NCBI GenBank assembly: GCA_964369265.1
Contig: CAYJEV010000023.1
Coordinates: forward strand, 1 to 22,994
Source of the DNA: DAMCAP01 sp964369265
GTDB taxonomy: Bacteria > Bacillota > Clostridia > Oscillospirales > Ruminococcaceae
Direction: 5' to 3'
DNA: 22,994 nt
Positions within the stretch are counted from its first letter, which is position 1, and each line of letters starts with the position of its first letter. Shown here in pieces: positions 1-8,483 of this stretch. The position numbers and the translations under genes are program-made. A model generated the notes under the pieces. That model saw nothing but the letters and a program-made list of their open reading frames with translations, had not been told where the DNA came from and searched no databases.

Positions 1-60
1 GTTTTCAAAGAATAATAAACTATGCATCTAAAACAATATATCAAAAAGGAACTAATCACT

Positions 61-744
61 ATGAAAAAAACAATAATAATTCTTTTAACATTAACTCTAG
101 TCATATCCACTGGTTGTGAAAATCGTACATCTGAAGAGGTTTCTTCTGATGTTACTTCATCAATATCAAGCCACGATAGCGTATCGGATGAAGAAAATAG
201 CAGCGACATAGAAATATCATCTAATTCCCCTGCACTACCATCAAGTAGTGAAGCCGAAACAGTTCCATCAATTTCTGACGCTCCATCTAATACATCAACA
301 GCACAAATAGTGCAAATTGAAATGACAGCAGAGGTATTTGGCATTGGTGAATATGATAAGTTCTCTTTAGGTGTTACAAATGATATCAATGGTAGTACGG
401 AAGACCTCACTAATTGGCAAAGCACATTTGATAATACAAAAGATAGTATATCAAACTTAATTATAACTGAAAGAGCTGCGGCATCAAAAGGATTATCATC
501 TGAACAAGCAGAAAGTATTTTAAATGTGATTGGCAACTTAGCTTTAAATGTAATTGGCGATACTCAAAATCCTCCCTCTGGCTCTAATGTTAGTATTATA
601 GCTTTAGACGAAAACGAAGATGTATTGTGGTATATTATTTTAGGCGATACCTTTTTCCATATTATATCAAATGATAAAACTACAAATACATTATTTGATA
701 ATTCTAATAACGATATAACAGGAATAAGGGACATGATATATTGA
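61..744 (+). CDS. Ser-rich lipoprotein of unknown function
   Basis: A 227-residue protein, probably anchored to the outer face of the membrane. It opens with a lipoprotein signal peptide: a MKKT start, a hydrophobic stretch to about residue 17, and a lipobox-like STGC with Cys19 as lipidation site. Residues 20-80 form a low-complexity Ser/Glu/Asp-rich linker typical of exported Gram-positive lipoproteins. The remainder (about 95-227) is a mixed alpha/beta-looking domain that I do not recognise. I chose ATG 61 over an in-frame ATG at 22 because AAGGA at 46-50 is well spaced for 61 and the signal peptide begins there. Its promoter lies outside the window, and the gene ends at a strong hairpin terminator. 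Function unknown; lipoprotein call fairly sure. Confidence 0.75.
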   Translation: MKKTIIILLTLTLVISTGCENRTSEEVSSDVTSSISSHDSVSDEENSSDIEISSNSPALPSSSEAETVPSISDAPSNTSTAQIVQIEMTAEVFGIGEYDKFSLGVTNDINGSTEDLTNWQSTFDNTKDSISNLIITERAAASKGLSSEQAESILNVIGNLALNVIGDTQNPPSGSNVSIIALDENEDVLWYIILGDTFFHIISNDKTTNTLFDNSNNDITGIRDMIY

Positions 745-754
745 TAAAGCTAAA

Positions 755-788
755 GAGGCTGTGACGTTTTTCATTTCGTCACAGCCTC
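755..788. terminator. bidirectional rho-independent terminator
   Basis: Perfect 12-bp stem (GAGGCTGTGACG at 755-766 and its complement at 777-788) with a 10-base T-rich loop, between convergent genes ending at 744 and 815. There is an A-rich flank on the left and a short T run on the right, so it can serve the lipoprotein gene and the oxidoreductase gene. Confidence 0.85.
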
Positions 789-814
789 CTGCTATTTTGA
801 ACTTTAGATTATGC

Positions 815-2764
815 TTATATGTCAAGTGCTGCATGGTGACCGTTATATACTGCATTCATGATAGTGCTAGGACGAATACAATCGCCAATTTTTCTAACAA
901 ATGGTGCAGTATCTAAGAAAGTATCAGCTAAATCACTATTAGCCCTTTGACCTGTGGCACAGATGATAGTATCGCCTTCGATGAATACTTGCTCGCCATT
1001 TTCATTTAAGCAGTGCACACCGTTTGAAACGACTTCCACTGCCTTGTGTTTTATATAAGCTGTCCCGCTTTCCTCAACTTTTTTAAGAAGAATAGGGCGA
1101 TTTCTTATGTTGCAGTCTTTTGCAAGAGCATCAGTCATTTCAACCAAGGAAACTTTCTTACCCTCAAGCGCCATATGAACAACAGCCTCGCACCCTGAAA
1201 GTCCTGCTCCAAGCACAACAACAGTGTTTTTAACTTCTGAATGCTTTAAGTATAAGTCGTTTACAGTAATTACATTTTCACCATCAAGCCCTTTAATAGG
1301 TGGTACAAGCGGAGATGAGCCAATAGCTATAATAACAGCATCTGGGTTAAGAGAAGAAACAAGCTCTGGTGTTGCATTTGTGTTAAGCCTAATATCAACT
1401 GCCTCTTTTAGAGCTAATTTTTCTAGTGAAAGTCCTAGTCTATACATCTCATATTTAAAAGGTATGCCTTGTTCGCTTTTTAAAATTCCACCAACAGCGT
1501 CGCTCTTCTCAAGAAGAATAACTTCATGACCTCTTTGTTTGGCTGTGATAGAAGCTCTTAATCCACCAACACCAGCGCCAACCACAACCACCTTCTTTTT
1601 ATGTATCGCTGGAATTATATCAAGCCCTTCGATTTCTCTGCCAATAAGTGGGTTAACTGTGCAACGGCGTGTTCCTGTTACTGGTCGTTCTGCCATACAA
1701 GCAAAGCAACGTAGGCAGTGGATAATTTCGTCTTGCTCATTTGCCATAACTTTGCGAGGAAGGTATGGATCTGCTAGTAAAGCCCTCGCCATATACACAA
1801 CATCGGCTTTACCAGAAGAAATAATTTCTTCCATCTCCTCAGGCTTGTTAAGTGCGCCTATTGTAGCAACTGGTTTTGTAACATGCTTTTTGATTTCAGC
1901 AGCCAAATGCACATTAACTCCATGTGGAGCAAACATAGGTGGGTGAGTATTGAAAAATCCAAATTGATAACTACCAGCAGAAACATGAATTAAATCAACA
2001 TATTCTTCGACAGCTTTTGCTATCTTAATGCCATCTTCAATAGTGTAACCGCCCTCGAAAAGCTCGCTTCCGCTCATTCTAAGCTCAATTGGAAAGCCAA
2101 TACCAACAGCTTTGCGCACCTCTTTTAAGACTTCAATAACAATTTTTAATCTGTTCTCAAAGCTTCCACCATACTCATCATCACGATGATTAAAATGTGG
2201 TGATAGAAACTGATTAAGCAGCCATCCATGTCCTGCATGAATCATTACCATTCCAAATCCAGCTCTTTTTACAAGTGTTGCGACTTCGCCATATGATTTT
2301 ATAATATCTTCAATCTGTTCTTTAGTAAGCGCTTTTACTTTAATTCCGTCTGGTCTAGTCCAGTCGCAAGGTCCATACTGAACCATCTCACGTTTTTTGT
2401 CTTTGTCAACAAGGTATGTTCCAGCATATTGTCCAGAATGGCTAAGCTCAACGCTTGAAACTGCCCCATGCCTATTCACAGCATCAGCTAAAAAAGTCCA
2501 TGCAGCCAAGTTGCCAGGCACTTTAAGGTCAAAATGGAACATGTGTGATGCATCAGTTTGTGGATGAACAACTAATTCACTAGCAGTGACTGCTGCTGCT
2601 CCACCTTTTGCACGAAGCTCGTAAAACCCTATTGTTCTAGGACCAACTGAACAATCGTCTGTTATATCAGTTCCGCCCATTGGTGCGGAAAACATACGAT
2701 TTCTAAACACAGTATTTCCAAGCTTAATAGGTTTGGAAAAATTAGGGAATTTTCTTTCAAACAT
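815..2764 (-). CDS. Old-Yellow-Enzyme family NADH:flavin / 2-enoate reductase-like oxidoreductase
   Basis: A 649-residue protein with the three-part architecture of 2,4-dienoyl-CoA reductase / enoate reductase / BaiC-type enzymes. Residues 1-345 form an FMN-binding TIM barrel with the HAGHG motif at 176-180 and NHRxDEYGGS at 192-201. A 4Fe-4S cluster motif follows (Cys350, Cys353, Cys356, Cys368). The C-terminal half is an FAD/NAD(P)H-binding disulfide-reductase-like domain with Rossmann glycines GAGVGG at 396-401 and GAGLSG at 519-524, and a closing GDC box near 627. The family passes electrons from NAD(P)H via FAD, FeS and FMN to reduce activated C=C bonds. The substrate cannot be read here. 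It is monocistronic and ends at the shared terminator. The start is ATG 2764 with AAGAGGTGG at 2769-2777. Domain call secure, exact activity open. Confidence 0.9.
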   Translation of the reverse strand: MFERKFPNFSKPIKLGNTVFRNRMFSAPMGGTDITDDCSVGPRTIGFYELRAKGGAAAVTASELVVHPQTDASHMFHFDLKVPGNLAAWTFLADAVNRHGAVSSVELSHSGQYAGTYLVDKDKKREMVQYGPCDWTRPDGIKVKALTKEQIEDIIKSYGEVATLVKRAGFGMVMIHAGHGWLLNQFLSPHFNHRDDEYGGSFENRLKIVIEVLKEVRKAVGIGFPIELRMSGSELFEGGYTIEDGIKIAKAVEEYVDLIHVSAGSYQFGFFNTHPPMFAPHGVNVHLAAEIKKHVTKPVATIGALNKPEEMEEIISSGKADVVYMARALLADPYLPRKVMANEQDEIIHCLRCFACMAERPVTGTRRCTVNPLIGREIEGLDIIPAIHKKKVVVVGAGVGGLRASITAKQRGHEVILLEKSDAVGGILKSEQGIPFKYEMYRLGLSLEKLALKEAVDIRLNTNATPELVSSLNPDAVIIAIGSSPLVPPIKGLDGENVITVNDLYLKHSEVKNTVVVLGAGLSGCEAVVHMALEGKKVSLVEMTDALAKDCNIRNRPILLKKVEESGTAYIKHKAVEVVSNGVHCLNENGEQVFIEGDTIICATGQRANSDLADTFLDTAPFVRKIGDCIRPSTIMNAVYNGHHAALDI

Positions 2765-3130
2765 AATGCCACCTCTTAAATATATTTAAAGTTTAATGAT
2801 ACATTAATAGTAATTTATTTATTCCATGTTGTACAATAAGACTTTTTCATAAAACTATATAAATTTTTTATAACTTTACATAAACTGCGATATTATAGTT
2901 GAAATTTATTTTATGATAGTAATTTTTTATTATTATATATTTATGCTACAAGATATAAACTTTGATTGGATAATAATAACTAAAATAATTAAAATTGCAT
3001 ATAAATTATAAGAAATTTAAATGATACTATAATTTAAAGCTATTTTACTATGTCGAATAATGATGATAATATAATATTGCAACATGCACATGGCAAATGT
3101 GTAAAATATAAGAAATATGAGGTGTATTTT
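2765..3130. other. AT-rich divergent intergenic region
   Basis: This lies between the divergent oxidoreductase and permease genes. It is very AT-rich with no coding signal beyond an upstream extension of the permease frame, which lacks a ribosome binding site. It must hold promoters in both directions. I see only weak candidates, and a short AACTATA / TATAGTT inverted pair (about 2853-2900) that could be an operator but is too loose to claim. Confidence 0.5.
2962..2989 (+). promoter_or_regulatory. possible promoter of the permease gene
   Basis: TTGATT (2962-2967), 16-base spacer, AATAAT (2984-2989), about 135 bases before the ATG at 3131. A TATAAT at 3028-3033 is an alternative -10 but has no good -35. 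Weak call in very AT-rich DNA. Confidence 0.3.
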
Positions 3131-4444
3131 ATGGAATCCAACAATTTAATGCTCATATGTTTTGTAATTAGTGGATTAACAATCTTCAGTTACATTTGGG
3201 GCAAACTAACAATGGCGACAACAGCAGTAATAAGTATGTCACTATTCTTAATTACTGGATGTGTAACACCAGCAAACATTTTATCAAACTTTGGTAACAA
3301 CAATGTTATCATGGTGCTTTCAATGTTCGTGGTGGCAGCAGGATTTAACAGAACTAAGTTTGTTAAAACTTGTGCAGAGGGTGTAAACAGATTTGCAAGA
3401 GGAAATTTAACTGCAATTATGCTAGGCTATGTTGCTGTTACTGTTATGCTTTCTCAATTCGTTCTTAGCCCAGCAGTAGTAATTGGTATCATGGCTCCTC
3501 TTCTAATAGCGAGTGCAAACGAAATTGGTGTTCAGCCTTCAAAGGTAGTTATGCCATTAGCGATGTCCTCAATCATCACAACAGGTGCTCTTCCAGTTGG
3601 TAGTGGTGCAACAGTATTCGGCGAGCTAAATGCTTACCTACAAACTGGTGGTTACACTGAAGCTGAGCTTGCAACAATGGGTGTTACAGTATTCGATCCA
3701 ATGATAGCTCGTCTTCCAATTCTAATCATTTTAGCACTATATTGTATCTTTGTTGCTCCAAAACTTGCTCCAAATGAGTCAGTTATTTCTGCTAAAACAG
3801 AAACTAGAGCTGCTCGTGAGGTTAAGCCTCTAGCTCCTTTCCAAGAGAAGTGCGGATATATCATCTTCTTTGCAACTACAGTAGCTCTTATCTTTTCAAA
3901 GCAAGTTGGACTACCAACATGGGCAATTTGTATGATCGGTGCAGGTCTAACAGTTCTAACTGGTGTATTATCCGAGCGTGAAGCAACAGAAGCTATCCCT
4001 TTCTGGATGGGCGTTCTAATTGTAGGAAGCTTAACAATGGGTTCAGCGCTAGAAAATACAGGCGCTGGAGATGCTATTGGTACTGCGCTAGCTAGTGCAC
4101 TAAACGGCATTGATAATCCTTACATAATTGGTCTAATATTCTTTATCGTTCCTTTCTTACTAACACAAGCAATGTCAAACCGTGCAGTAATGATGTTATT
4201 CATCCCAATTTCTGCAATAGCTTGTAGAGCTTTAGGTGCAAACCCTGTTGGTATTGCAATTCTTGTACAACAAGCATGTCTAGCAGCATTCATGACACCA
4301 ATGGCAACACCAGCTGTTCCACAATTCATGGCGCTTGGTGGATATGATCTAAAGAGTGTGTTTAAACAATCAATAATCCCAGCAGCAATTATGGCTGTGT
4401 TATCAGTTGGCTGGATTATGACAATGTTCCCAATGTATAGCTAA
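3131..4444 (+). CDS. SLC13 / DASS-type anion permease
   Basis: A 437-residue, almost wholly hydrophobic protein with about a dozen predicted membrane segments. It shows the repeated organisation of the divalent-anion:sodium symporter / citrate-transporter superfamily: an N-terminal half to about 205, a charged cytoplasmic loop (rich in K, E and R around 225-250), then a second helical half with small-residue-rich re-entrant stretches such as GALPVGSGATVFGE and FMTPMATPAVPQFM. These proteins import carboxylates, sulfate or similar anions. ATG 3131 is preferred over an ATG at 3050 because GAGGTG lies at 3119-3124 and the extra 27 residues are polar and unlike the family. Followed by a terminator and then a LysR gene and catabolic operon, so it may import their substrate. 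Family fairly sure, substrate unknown. Confidence 0.82.
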   Translation: MESNNLMLICFVISGLTIFSYIWGKLTMATTAVISMSLFLITGCVTPANILSNFGNNNVIMVLSMFVVAAGFNRTKFVKTCAEGVNRFARGNLTAIMLGYVAVTVMLSQFVLSPAVVIGIMAPLLIASANEIGVQPSKVVMPLAMSSIITTGALPVGSGATVFGELNAYLQTGGYTEAELATMGVTVFDPMIARLPILIILALYCIFVAPKLAPNESVISAKTETRAAREVKPLAPFQEKCGYIIFFATTVALIFSKQVGLPTWAICMIGAGLTVLTGVLSEREATEAIPFWMGVLIVGSLTMGSALENTGAGDAIGTALASALNGIDNPYIIGLIFFIVPFLLTQAMSNRAVMMLFIPISAIACRALGANPVGIAILVQQACLAAFMTPMATPAVPQFMALGGYDLKSVFKQSIIPAAIMAVLSVGWIMTMFPMYS

Positions 4445-4472
4445 TAAGTTACTTATCAATAAATATTTCCAC

Positions 4473-4508
4473 GCAAAGCAGCACCAGATAAGAATGGTGC
4501 TGTTTTGC
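4473..4508 (+). terminator. rho-independent terminator after the permease
   Basis: A 14-bp stem (GCAAAGCAGCACCA at 4473-4486 with 4495-4508, one G-T pair), 8-base loop, then a TGTTATATATTT tail that is T-rich but not a pure T run. Confidence 0.75.
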
Positions 4509-4518
4509 TGTTATATAT

Positions 4519-4547
4519 TTGACAACATACATCATATATTATATAAT
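4519..4547 (+). promoter_or_regulatory. consensus sigma-A promoter of the LysR gene
   Basis: TTGACA (4519-4524), 17-base spacer, TATAAT (4542-4547): a perfect match in both hexamers, right after the permease terminator and 33 bases before the TTG start. This suggests the regulator is expressed independently of the permease. Confidence 0.85.
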
Positions 4548-4579
4548 AATATTAAATTTATTATTTTGGGGGTGCTATA

Positions 4580-5518
4580 TTGTCACTTGATAAATTAGAC
4601 TATATACTAGCTGTAGCCGAAGCGCAAACATTAACTAGAGCTGCTCAGCAACTTTATGTTAGCCAGCCTACACTAACAAACTATATAAATAAGCTTGAAG
4701 AAACCTTGGGTGTTAAGCTTTTTGATAGAAATGTCACTCCAATTCAGGTAACTCCAGCTGGCAGTTTATATATCGCAAGGATGACTAAACTGCAACACCA
4801 ATATGATATACTTTTGAGCGAATTAAGATATATGTCTGAACAACAAACTATCTTGAATATTGGAATTGGTAGCACAAGGGGAGATCATTGGCTTCCGAAA
4901 ATTGTTCCAGACTTTAGAAAAATGCACCCAAACGTTGTGCTTGAGTTTCATGAAAAAGGCGAGGAAGACTTGGAAAATGGTCTTCTTAATGGAACTATTG
5001 ATATTGCAATTGGTGTGTTAAATCCAAGCTTGCAAGGCATTACATACCAAAATATTATTGACGAGCCTGTGTATTTAGCTATACCAAGAGAATTTGAATG
5101 TGTTTCTCATTTTTCTAGCGCAGAAGCCACAATTGAAAACCCTAGTTTCATTTCTGGGAGTTTTATCAAAAATGTTCCTTTCTTGCTTCCAACACCAGGA
5201 AATGGATTTTATAGATGTGCACAATCTTTGCTACAACAAGCCGATGTAAATCCTGTTAGGGTGCTTTCATATAAGAATATGAACACTGCATATCAGCTTG
5301 CTTCTCTTGGAGTTGGCGCAATATTCATTACTGCTGCTTTGTTTGATTTGAAGTATCCTGATTGTAAGGAAAAGCTTGCATTTTGCACACTTCAGCAACC
5401 AGTGCATCTAAGAACCTGTGTTGCTGGCTATAGAAAAGATAATAAAAATTTAGAGCTTATATCTAATGTTATAGATATTGTTAAGCAAAATATTGTTCCT
5501 ATGGTGGATAATAAATAA
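4580..5518 (+). CDS. LysR family transcriptional regulator
   Basis: A 312-residue LysR-type regulator. Residues 1-60 are the winged helix-turn-helix (MSLDKLDYILAVAEAQTLTR, then AAQQLYVSQPTLTNYINKLE and LGVKLFDR). The rest is the periplasmic-binding-protein-like effector domain starting with an LNIGIG strand near 91. The start is TTG 4580, chosen because GGGGGTG at 4567-4573 is ideally spaced and the HTH begins right there. By position it probably controls the downstream DUF3237/enolase/hydrolase operon and perhaps the permease upstream. The effector is likely the substrate or an intermediate. Family certain, target inferred. Confidence 0.93.
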   Translation: MSLDKLDYILAVAEAQTLTRAAQQLYVSQPTLTNYINKLEETLGVKLFDRNVTPIQVTPAGSLYIARMTKLQHQYDILLSELRYMSEQQTILNIGIGSTRGDHWLPKIVPDFRKMHPNVVLEFHEKGEEDLENGLLNGTIDIAIGVLNPSLQGITYQNIIDEPVYLAIPREFECVSHFSSAEATIENPSFISGSFIKNVPFLLPTPGNGFYRCAQSLLQQADVNPVRVLSYKNMNTAYQLASLGVGAIFITAALFDLKYPDCKEKLAFCTLQQPVHLRTCVAGYRKDNKNLELISNVIDIVKQNIVPMVDNK

Positions 5519-5536
5519 TTTTGTGAGTTTTCACTA

Positions 5537-5581
5537 AATAATACAGCTGCTTTTTAGTAAGTAGTTGTATTATTTTTTTTT
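5537..5581 (+). terminator. rho-independent terminator after the LysR gene
   Basis: A 14-bp stem (AATAATACAGCTGC at 5537-5550 with 5561-5574, two G-T pairs), 10-base loop, then a run of T to 5581. Confidence 0.88.
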
Positions 5582-5603
5582 ATAATATCATTATAGATAA
5601 GTA

Positions 5604-5636
5604 TTAGACTACTAAACTATTTTATTATATTATAAT
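5604..5636 (+). promoter_or_regulatory. possible LysR-activated promoter of the catabolic operon
   Basis: A TATAAT at 5631-5636 lies 30 bases before the GTG start. The -35 position is poor (ACTACT), which fits an activator-dependent promoter. An inverted repeat TTAG-ACTA-CTAA (5604-5615) covers that position and is a candidate LysR contact. Low certainty. Confidence 0.4.
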
Positions 5637-5665
5637 AGTATAGAGATGGTGAGGTGATATTATTA

Positions 5666-6082
5666 GTGAAAAGTGTTATGGAGATTTATGTAAAAACGCT
5701 TGAAAGAACAGAGCTTCAAACTAAAATAGGCAAGGTCGTTTTAATACCATTTGAAGGCTATGTTGAGAGCGAAATATTCAAAGGAAAAATATCAAAAGGC
5801 GCTGTTGATAGGCAGATTATCGATGTTAATGGAATTAAACATATGTCTGCAAGATATATGCTTGAGGGTGTTGATAGTAAGGGCGAGGAGTGCAAAATAT
5901 ACATAGAAAATACTGGCGATTTTCATATCGATAGCCCAAAACCTTTTAAAACAATACCATCTTTTTATACAGACAGCAAAAGTTTAGCACCATATTTACA
6001 CACAAAAAATTTTAGGGCAGAAGGTCATCGAGAAGGTGAGATTTTAACTATTAAAATTTTTGAAATATCAGAAAACGAATAA
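5666..6082 (+). CDS. DUF3237-like small protein
   Basis: A 138-residue soluble protein with no signal peptide or membrane segment. It matches my recollection of the DUF3237 pattern: an early GYVESEIFKGKISKGAVDRQ stretch (an 'F-G-x-x-x-GGVD' type motif), then ARYMLEGVDSKGE and a following IYIENTG strand. The family is a small beta-barrel of unproven function often found near aromatic or organic-acid catabolism genes. The start is uncertain. GTG 5666 is 9 bases after GAGGTG (5651-5656) and is preferred; GTG 5654 overlaps that site and ATG 5678 is rather far. It is first in an operon, 14 bases before the enolase-superfamily gene. Family moderately sure, function unknown. Confidence 0.7.
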   Translation: MKSVMEIYVKTLERTELQTKIGKVVLIPFEGYVESEIFKGKISKGAVDRQIIDVNGIKHMSARYMLEGVDSKGEECKIYIENTGDFHIDSPKPFKTIPSFYTDSKSLAPYLHTKNFRAEGHREGEILTIKIFEISENE

Positions 6083-6096
6083 AAGAGGAGATAGAA

Positions 6097-7239
6097 ATGA
6101 AAGTTACAAGTTTAGAACTAATTCCAGCAGGTAGATACTTATTTATTAAGCTACATACTGATGAAGGTATTCATGGTATTGGCGAAGTGGGTGCATGGGG
6201 CTTTATTGATGCAACAATCGGTGCGCTTAAAAAGCTAGAAGCTTATATTGCTGGAAAAGATCCAATGAAAATTGAACATCACTGGCAGTATATGTACCGT
6301 AGTATGTACTTTAGAGGCAGTATTGTAATGAGTGCTATTGCTGCTATTGATATTGCGTTATGGGACATTAAAGGTAAAAAACTTGGAGTACCTGTTTATG
6401 AACTTTTAGGCGGAAGATATCGTGACAAAGTTAGAACATACCCAGCTATCTTTAAGTTTACTCCTGAGGATATGGCGGCTGAATGCGTTAAGCTAAAAGA
6501 AAGAGGATTTACAGCTGCTAGACTTATGATTACTGGCGATATCAGAAAAGAAAATGCAGATTACGAGGATGGTATATTTGTTCATCGTGTTGCAGAACAG
6601 GTAGCGAGAGTTAAGGCTTGTCGTGAAGCTGTTGGCAATGAGTTTGATTTAATTTTAGAGGTTCATCGTAGCATGGGTGTGGCTGATGCTATCGCTTTTG
6701 CTAAGGATGTGGAGCAATATAATCCTCTGTTCATAGAAGATCCGATCGCACCTGATAGCAATAGTATTATGGCAGAAGTAGCTTCTAAAACTGTTGCTCC
6801 TATTGCAACAGGCGAGCGCTTTATAAATATACAAGAGTTTGAAGATGTGCTATCACGCAAGGGAGCAAGATATGTTCGTCCTGATGTGTGTGCATTAGGC
6901 GGTCTGACACCATGCAAAAAGGTTGCTGCTATTGCAGAGAGCCATTATGCTGAAATTGCTCCTCATAATCCATTAGGTCCAGTTTCTACTGCTGCTTGTT
7001 TACAACTAGTTGCCGCAGTTCCAAATGTAGTAATTCAAGAGTTTCCTAGCTTCTATGAAAAGGGCAACGAAAAAGATATGATAACTTCTGCTTTTGAAAT
7101 AGAGAGAGGATATATAACTATACCTACTGCGCCTGGAATTGGTATTGAATTAGTAGATGATATCAGCGAAAAATTCCCGCCAGCACAACGCAGTATTAAC
7201 TGTCAAATTGCTTTTGATGGTTCAGTTAGAGATATTTAA
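6097..7239 (+). CDS. mandelate racemase / muconate lactonizing (enolase superfamily) enzyme
   Basis: A 380-residue enolase-superfamily enzyme of the kind that dehydrates sugar acids (galactonate-dehydratase-like). The N-terminal capping domain runs to about residue 120, with GIHGIGE at 24-30 and AIDIALWDIKGK at 83-94. The barrel follows. Mg2+ ligands appear to be Glu188 (LEVHR), Glu214 (FIEDP) and Glu240 (TGERF). His290 (APHNP) is the likely general base or acid, with His190 beside the first ligand. The first ligand is Glu where galactonate dehydratases have Asp. The family abstracts a proton alpha to a carboxylate. It has RBS GAGGAG 13 bases after the upstream stop, and the hydrolase follows 13 bases downstream. 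Superfamily secure, substrate unknown. Confidence 0.92.
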   Translation: MKVTSLELIPAGRYLFIKLHTDEGIHGIGEVGAWGFIDATIGALKKLEAYIAGKDPMKIEHHWQYMYRSMYFRGSIVMSAIAAIDIALWDIKGKKLGVPVYELLGGRYRDKVRTYPAIFKFTPEDMAAECVKLKERGFTAARLMITGDIRKENADYEDGIFVHRVAEQVARVKACREAVGNEFDLILEVHRSMGVADAIAFAKDVEQYNPLFIEDPIAPDSNSIMAEVASKTVAPIATGERFINIQEFEDVLSRKGARYVRPDVCALGGLTPCKKVAAIAESHYAEIAPHNPLGPVSTAACLQLVAAVPNVVIQEFPSFYEKGNEKDMITSAFEIERGYITIPTAPGIGIELVDDISEKFPPAQRSINCQIAFDGSVRDI

Positions 7240-7252
7240 TTGGAGGTAAGCT

Positions 7253-8140
7253 ATGACATTTGAAGAAAAAGTTGAAAGAGCAGAGCGCATGCGCAGCCGT
7301 GATTTATATGGTAAAGTAGAGGCTTATGAGTTTGAAGATATTAAGGCAACTCAAACCTCAAAAACAGTTGAAGTCGAAGGTGGACTGTCTGTTAAGCTTT
7401 TTGAAATAGCACCAAGTGATGGAATAAGCAGCGATATGATAATAGTGAACTTTCACGGCGGCGGCTTTATTAAAGGCAGGCAGGATAAGGATAGGCTGTT
7501 TTGCAGCAAAATGGCGATGAAATATGGTTGCTTAGTATGGGATATTGATTATTCATTAGCTCCAGAATATCCATTCCCAACAGCAGTTAATGAAAGCTAT
7601 GCCATAGTTAAGCATATTGTCGATAATGCAGAATCTTTAGGTGTAGATAAGAATAAAATAATGCTGATGGGGCATAGTGCTGGCGGAAACTTAGTTGCTG
7701 GAATTTGTATAACTGCCAGAAAGACTAATGATTTTAAGCCAGCTGGAGCGATTATTGAGTTTTCACCTTTGGATTTATACACAGACCCAGCAAATAAGCC
7801 AAGAATTGAGGGAGATATTCCAGCAGAAGTTGCAAAAACATATAATGCATTTTATACTTCTGGAGATCAAGCAAAAGACCCTCTTGCATCACCAATTTTT
7901 GCAACAGATGAAATGCTTTCGAAATTCCCTAAAACACTTATTATCACTGCAAAGCTTGATGGTCTATCATTTGAGGCAGAAGAGTTTGCTTTAAAGCTTG
8001 CACGAGCTGGTGGTGAAGTAACTGTTAAGCGCTTCCAAAATTCACATCACGGATTTACTATAAATCGTATGGAAGATTGGGAAGAGGCTCACACTCTGAT
8101 TGAAGAGTTTACTAATTCATGTATAGCGCATTTAAATTAG
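7253..8140 (+). CDS. HSL-type alpha/beta hydrolase (esterase)
   Basis: A 295-residue cytoplasmic carboxylesterase of the hormone-sensitive-lipase group. The oxyanion-hole motif HGGG is at 68-71, the nucleophile elbow GHSAGG at 140-145 gives Ser142, Asp236 in TAKLDGL is the likely acid, and His265 or His266 in NSHHGF is the general base. DYSLAPEYPFP at 99-109 is also typical. It is last in a three-gene operon (RBS GGAGG, 13 bases after the enolase-superfamily gene) and ends at a hairpin terminator. It probably opens an ester or lactone, supplying or processing the acid handled by its neighbour. Catalytic triad is read from motifs, not structure. Confidence 0.92.
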   Translation: MTFEEKVERAERMRSRDLYGKVEAYEFEDIKATQTSKTVEVEGGLSVKLFEIAPSDGISSDMIIVNFHGGGFIKGRQDKDRLFCSKMAMKYGCLVWDIDYSLAPEYPFPTAVNESYAIVKHIVDNAESLGVDKNKIMLMGHSAGGNLVAGICITARKTNDFKPAGAIIEFSPLDLYTDPANKPRIEGDIPAEVAKTYNAFYTSGDQAKDPLASPIFATDEMLSKFPKTLIITAKLDGLSFEAEEFALKLARAGGEVTVKRFQNSHHGFTINRMEDWEEAHTLIEEFTNSCIAHLN

Positions 8141-8167
8141 ATTTTTAAATTCAAAATACTGATATTG

Positions 8168-8224
8168 TACCGACCACAAAAAGTTAGATCTAAAAAATCT
8201 AATAATTAGGTGGTCGGTAATTTT
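8168..8224 (+). terminator. rho-independent terminator of the catabolic operon
   Basis: A 10-bp outer stem TACCGACCAC (8168-8177) with GTGGTCGGTA (8210-8219). The interior can pair again (TTAGAT with ATCTAA). It is followed by ATTTTA. Confidence 0.7.
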
Positions 8225-8328
8225 ATGTGAAAACATAGTTGTAAATTCAAAGTAATACTATCATGAGTTCCAATATCAATAATTTTAGGATTAAAATTAC
8301 ATTTTTGATTTACAAAACATTTATAAGA
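8225..8328. other. intergenic stretch before the repeat array
   Basis: AT-rich sequence between the operon terminator and the first 104-bp repeat. The minus strand keeps a short open stretch, but there is no start, ribosome site or recognisable motif. I see nothing I can name. Confidence 0.4.
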
Positions 8329-8383
8329 TGATATAATAATCTCCATGAGATTATCATATCCCTCGCAGGGGCGATTTAGATGT
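8329..8383 (+). repeat. 104-bp hairpin repeat, copy 1 (cut by the gap)
   Basis: The first 55 bases of the repeat match copy 2 (8484 on) in every base, then run into the N gap. The copy is therefore incomplete in this assembly. Confidence 0.9.
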
Positions 8384-8483
8384 NNNNNNNNNNNNNNNNN
8401 NNNNNNNNNNNNNNNNNNNNNNNNNNNNNNNNNNNNNNNNNNNNNNNNNNNNNNNNNNNNNNNNNNNNNNNNNNNNNNNNNNN
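8384..8483. other. assembly gap (100 N)
   Basis: Exactly 100 N, the usual placeholder for a gap of unknown length. Both edges sit in or at copies of the same 104-bp repeat, so the gap was probably caused by the repeat and the real copy number is unknown. Confidence 0.97.

Noticed and set aside
3050..3130. A 27-residue N-terminal extension of the permease
   Set aside because: The upstream ATG has no ribosome binding site and the extension is polar, while GAGGTG is correctly placed for ATG 3131.
8225..8328. An insertion-sequence remnant beside the repeat array
   Set aside because: A short minus-strand open stretch exists but shows no recognisable transposase motif and no terminal repeats.
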